A stretch of DNA of 7,586 nucleotides from Bacteroidales bacterium. Its GTDB lineage: Bacteria > Bacteroidota > Bacteroidia > Bacteroidales > VadinHA17. The stretch spans positions 1 to 7,586 of the forward strand of contig JALOMM010000140.1 of assembly GCA_025455535.1 (NCBI GenBank), written 5' to 3'. Made by a program: the position numbers and the translations under genes. The notes below the pieces were generated by a model. The model did no database searches and was not told the origin of the DNA. It saw nothing but the letters and a program-made list of their open reading frames with translations. Shown here in pieces: positions 6,019 through 7,586 of the stretch. Within the stretch, counting starts at the first letter, position 1. Each line of letters starts with the position of its first letter.

Positions 6019-7296
6019 ATGACCAGTAACAACTCAATGAAATTATTGATTACCATGATTCTGACGGTACTTTCCGGCATCCAGACCATAGATGGTCAGA
6101 TGCAGAAAACCCTCGATGATATAAGGAGCAGGTACGGCCTGATGGGATTGTCAGTTGTCAGGGTAAGCAAGGGTGAGATCACGGGGATATACCACTCTGG
6201 CTTAAGGGACCTGGAACGGAACCTTCCGGTCAATGACAGTACAAAATTCAGGATAGCCTCCATATCAAAGCTGGTCACCACCACTGCTTTTATGCAGCTG
6301 TATGACAGAGGATTGTTTAAACTTGACGATGACATCAGCGTTTACCTCGGATTCAAATTAAGAAATCCGGCTCATCCTGAAATACCAATAACATTCAGGA
6401 TGATTTTGTCACATACCGGAAGCATCAATGAAGGAAGCGGTTATGACCGCTTCCTCACTGCAACATACAACAATGTGGGCAATCCTCCGGATTTCTCGCA
6501 GCTGCTGGTACCGGGAGGCACATATTACACTGAGGATATGTGGCGAAAAGAGGCGCCGGGGTCATATTTCACCTACTGTAATGCCAATTTCGGACTTGCG
6601 GGTACCCTGATCGAAAAGATAAGCGGTGAGAGATTTGACCGGTTCGTCGAGGAGTACCTGTTCAGGCCGACGGGAATCACAGGTTCCTTTACCGTCGAAG
6701 GTGTCAGGGATATTAATAATCTCTCAGTGCTTTACCGTAATGAGGACGGACGATGGGCTCCGCAGGCAGATAATTTCATGGGAATGATGTCATCTCCCAG
6801 GGATTTCTCAGGATATATCACCGGAACAAACGCGGCAGTTTTCTCGCCCCAGGGTGGCCTCAGAATATCTGCAGCAGAACTGGCAGGGATCATGATGCTT
6901 CATCTGAATGACGGCAGGTATGACGGAAAAAAGATTATCTCGAAAAAAAGCATCAGGCTTATGCGTACACCACAATGGACCTGGAACGGAAGCAACGGTG
7001 ACGACAACCACGGGCAGTTCAGATGCTGGGGATTGAGCGTTCATATAACCACAAATGCACCTGCATGCGATATTGTCTGGAATGACAGGATAATGGCTGG
7101 ACACGGCGGTGATGCATACGGTCTCATTTCGGATTTCTACTTTGACCCGGCAAGTAAATCAGGGTTTATCTTCATTACAAACGGTATCTTTAACAAACTG
7201 ACGACTGGCGCAAACTCTTCATTCTATGATTTTGAAGAGGCCGTTTTCTCAGCCATCAGGGAATCAATAGCGGATGAGGACAAGATTGATCAGTGA
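6019..7296 (+). CDS. Exported serine hydrolase of the beta-lactamase/penicillin-binding (AmpC/AmpH-like) family
   Basis: 425 residues. The ATG at 6019 is preceded by AAAGAGAG at 6 bases, which supports it over the in-frame ATG at 6037; both yield a signal peptide (hydrophobic core about residues 8-20, ending near DGQ at 25-27). No lipobox cysteine is seen, so a periplasmic soluble enzyme is likely. Family motifs are present in order: SISK (Ser81 nucleophile, Lys84), YCN (Tyr186-Asn188) and HGG (362-364) in place of KTG, as in class C-like carboxypeptidases and esterases. A conserved LSHTGS lies at 130-135. The family includes D-Ala-D-Ala carboxypeptidases, beta-lactamases and esterases; position behind kinase-murQ-gntR suggests a peptidoglycan-peptide substrate, not resistance. 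The gene is complete, with a TGA at 7294. Exact substrate unknown. Confidence 0.9.
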   Translation: MTSNNSMKLLITMILTVLSGIQTIDGQMQKTLDDIRSRYGLMGLSVVRVSKGEITGIYHSGLRDLERNLPVNDSTKFRIASISKLVTTTAFMQLYDRGLFKLDDDISVYLGFKLRNPAHPEIPITFRMILSHTGSINEGSGYDRFLTATYNNVGNPPDFSQLLVPGGTYYTEDMWRKEAPGSYFTYCNANFGLAGTLIEKISGERFDRFVEEYLFRPTGITGSFTVEGVRDINNLSVLYRNEDGRWAPQADNFMGMMSSPRDFSGYITGTNAAVFSPQGGLRISAAELAGIMMLHLNDGRYDGKKIISKKSIRLMRTPQWTWNGSNGDDNHGQFRCWGLSVHITTNAPACDIVWNDRIMAGHGGDAYGLISDFYFDPASKSGFIFITNGIFNKLTTGANSSFYDFEEAVFSAIRESIADEDKIDQ

Positions 7297-7379
7297 AAAC
7301 TCTCTGAGAACATAAATGAGAGAAACTCTGTTTCTGTTAATGGTAATAAGACTTCGGAACCTTTATAGGTAATAGCCTG
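7297..7379 (+). other. Intergenic gap before the photolyase gene
   Basis: An 83-base gap. It holds a small inverted repeat, AGAAAC-TCT-GTTTCT (7321-7335), which is AT-rich and not followed by a U-tract, so it is not a convincing terminator. ACCT-TTAT-AGGT (7359-7370) is a short palindrome that shares AACCTTTAT with the sequence just before gntR (5221-5229). No TAnnTTTG promoter box was found, so read-through from the cluster cannot be excluded. Confidence 0.4.
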
Positions 7380-7586
7380 ATGAATTATTCTGAACCCGTT
7401 GCACTGTTCTGGTTTCGCCGGGATCTTCGGCTGGAAGACAATGCCGGGCTCTGGCATGCCCTCAGGTCTGGATACAGGGTATTGCCCCTGTTTATCTTTG
7501 ACAGTGACATTCTTGACAGGCTTGAGGAGAAGCATGACAGGCGCATCTCACTCATTTTGGGTGCATTGGATGACATCCGAAAAAAA
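7380..7586 (+). CDS. phrB: Deoxyribodipyrimidine photolyase / cryptochrome family, N-terminal fragment
   Basis: The first 69 codons of a gene that leaves the window in frame. The ATG at 7380 begins MNYSEPVALFWFRRDLRLEDN; the WFRRDLRLEDN segment (11-21) is the hallmark N-terminus of the photolyase antenna-chromophore domain, followed by a beta strand VLPLFIFD (34-41) and ILDRLEEKHDRRISLILGAL, both usual for the class I CPD photolyases. The enzyme uses blue light and FADH- to split cyclobutane pyrimidine dimers. The FAD-binding C-terminal domain is beyond the window, so photolyase and cryptochrome cannot be separated with certainty. It has no evident link to the wall-salvage cluster. Confidence 0.92.
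   Translation, partial: MNYSEPVALFWFRRDLRLEDNAGLWHALRSGYRVLPLFIFDSDILDRLEEKHDRRISLILGALDDIRKK

Noticed and set aside
7321..7335. AGAAAC-TCT-GTTTCT hairpin as a rho-independent terminator of the hydrolase gene
   Set aside because: The stem is only 6 bp with two G-C pairs and no U-tract follows.

Overview
The window looks like a chromosomal segment of a member of the Bacteroidota, probably of the Bacteroidales or a related order. The reasons are the long secreted 'xanthan lyase'/golvesin-type protein, the glycosyltransferase with an unusual N-terminal region that usually accompanies it, a BadF-type amino-sugar kinase next to murQ, the weakness or absence of Shine-Dalgarno sequences, and matches to the Bacteroidota -7 promoter box (TAnnTTTG) upstream of divergent genes. 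Base composition is balanced and no gene stands out as foreign. I see no tRNA, rRNA, CRISPR array or insertion sequence.

Layout. On the minus strand, reading leftward from about 3280, lies a secreted Amidase_3-like/golvesin protein that is broken into two reading frames (2516-3280 and 306-2516, joined by a TGATG overlap). It is followed after 9 bases by the start of a family 2-like glycosyltransferase that runs off the left edge. A 198-bp divergent regulatory region (3281-3478) separates this pair from a plus-strand cluster: an ASKHA amino-sugar kinase (3479-4333), murQ (4338-5180), a GntR/FCD transcription factor (5234-5956) and an exported serine beta-lactamase-like hydrolase (6019-7296). 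A photolyase gene begins at 7380 and leaves the window at the right edge. No stretch longer than 300 bases lacks a gene.

How it fits together. The kinase and MurQ form a minimal, PTS-independent MurNAc salvage route: free MurNAc is phosphorylated to MurNAc-6-phosphate, and MurQ cleaves the lactyl ether to give GlcNAc-6-phosphate and D-lactate. The penicillin-binding-like hydrolase and the divergent amidase-like secreted protein could release or trim wall fragments outside the cytoplasm. The FCD regulator is the natural candidate for sensing a pathway intermediate. This functional linkage is inferred from gene order and family membership.

The most notable points are: (1) the frame break inside the secreted protein, which separates the probable zinc-ligand residues onto two reading frames and leaves the downstream half without a signal peptide; (2) MurNAc salvage genes next to an FCD-type GntR regulator instead of the RpiR-type MurR known from enterobacteria, with that regulator apparently lacking most FCD metal ligands; and (3) several small inverted repeats in the divergent region and in front of gntR that are candidate operators.
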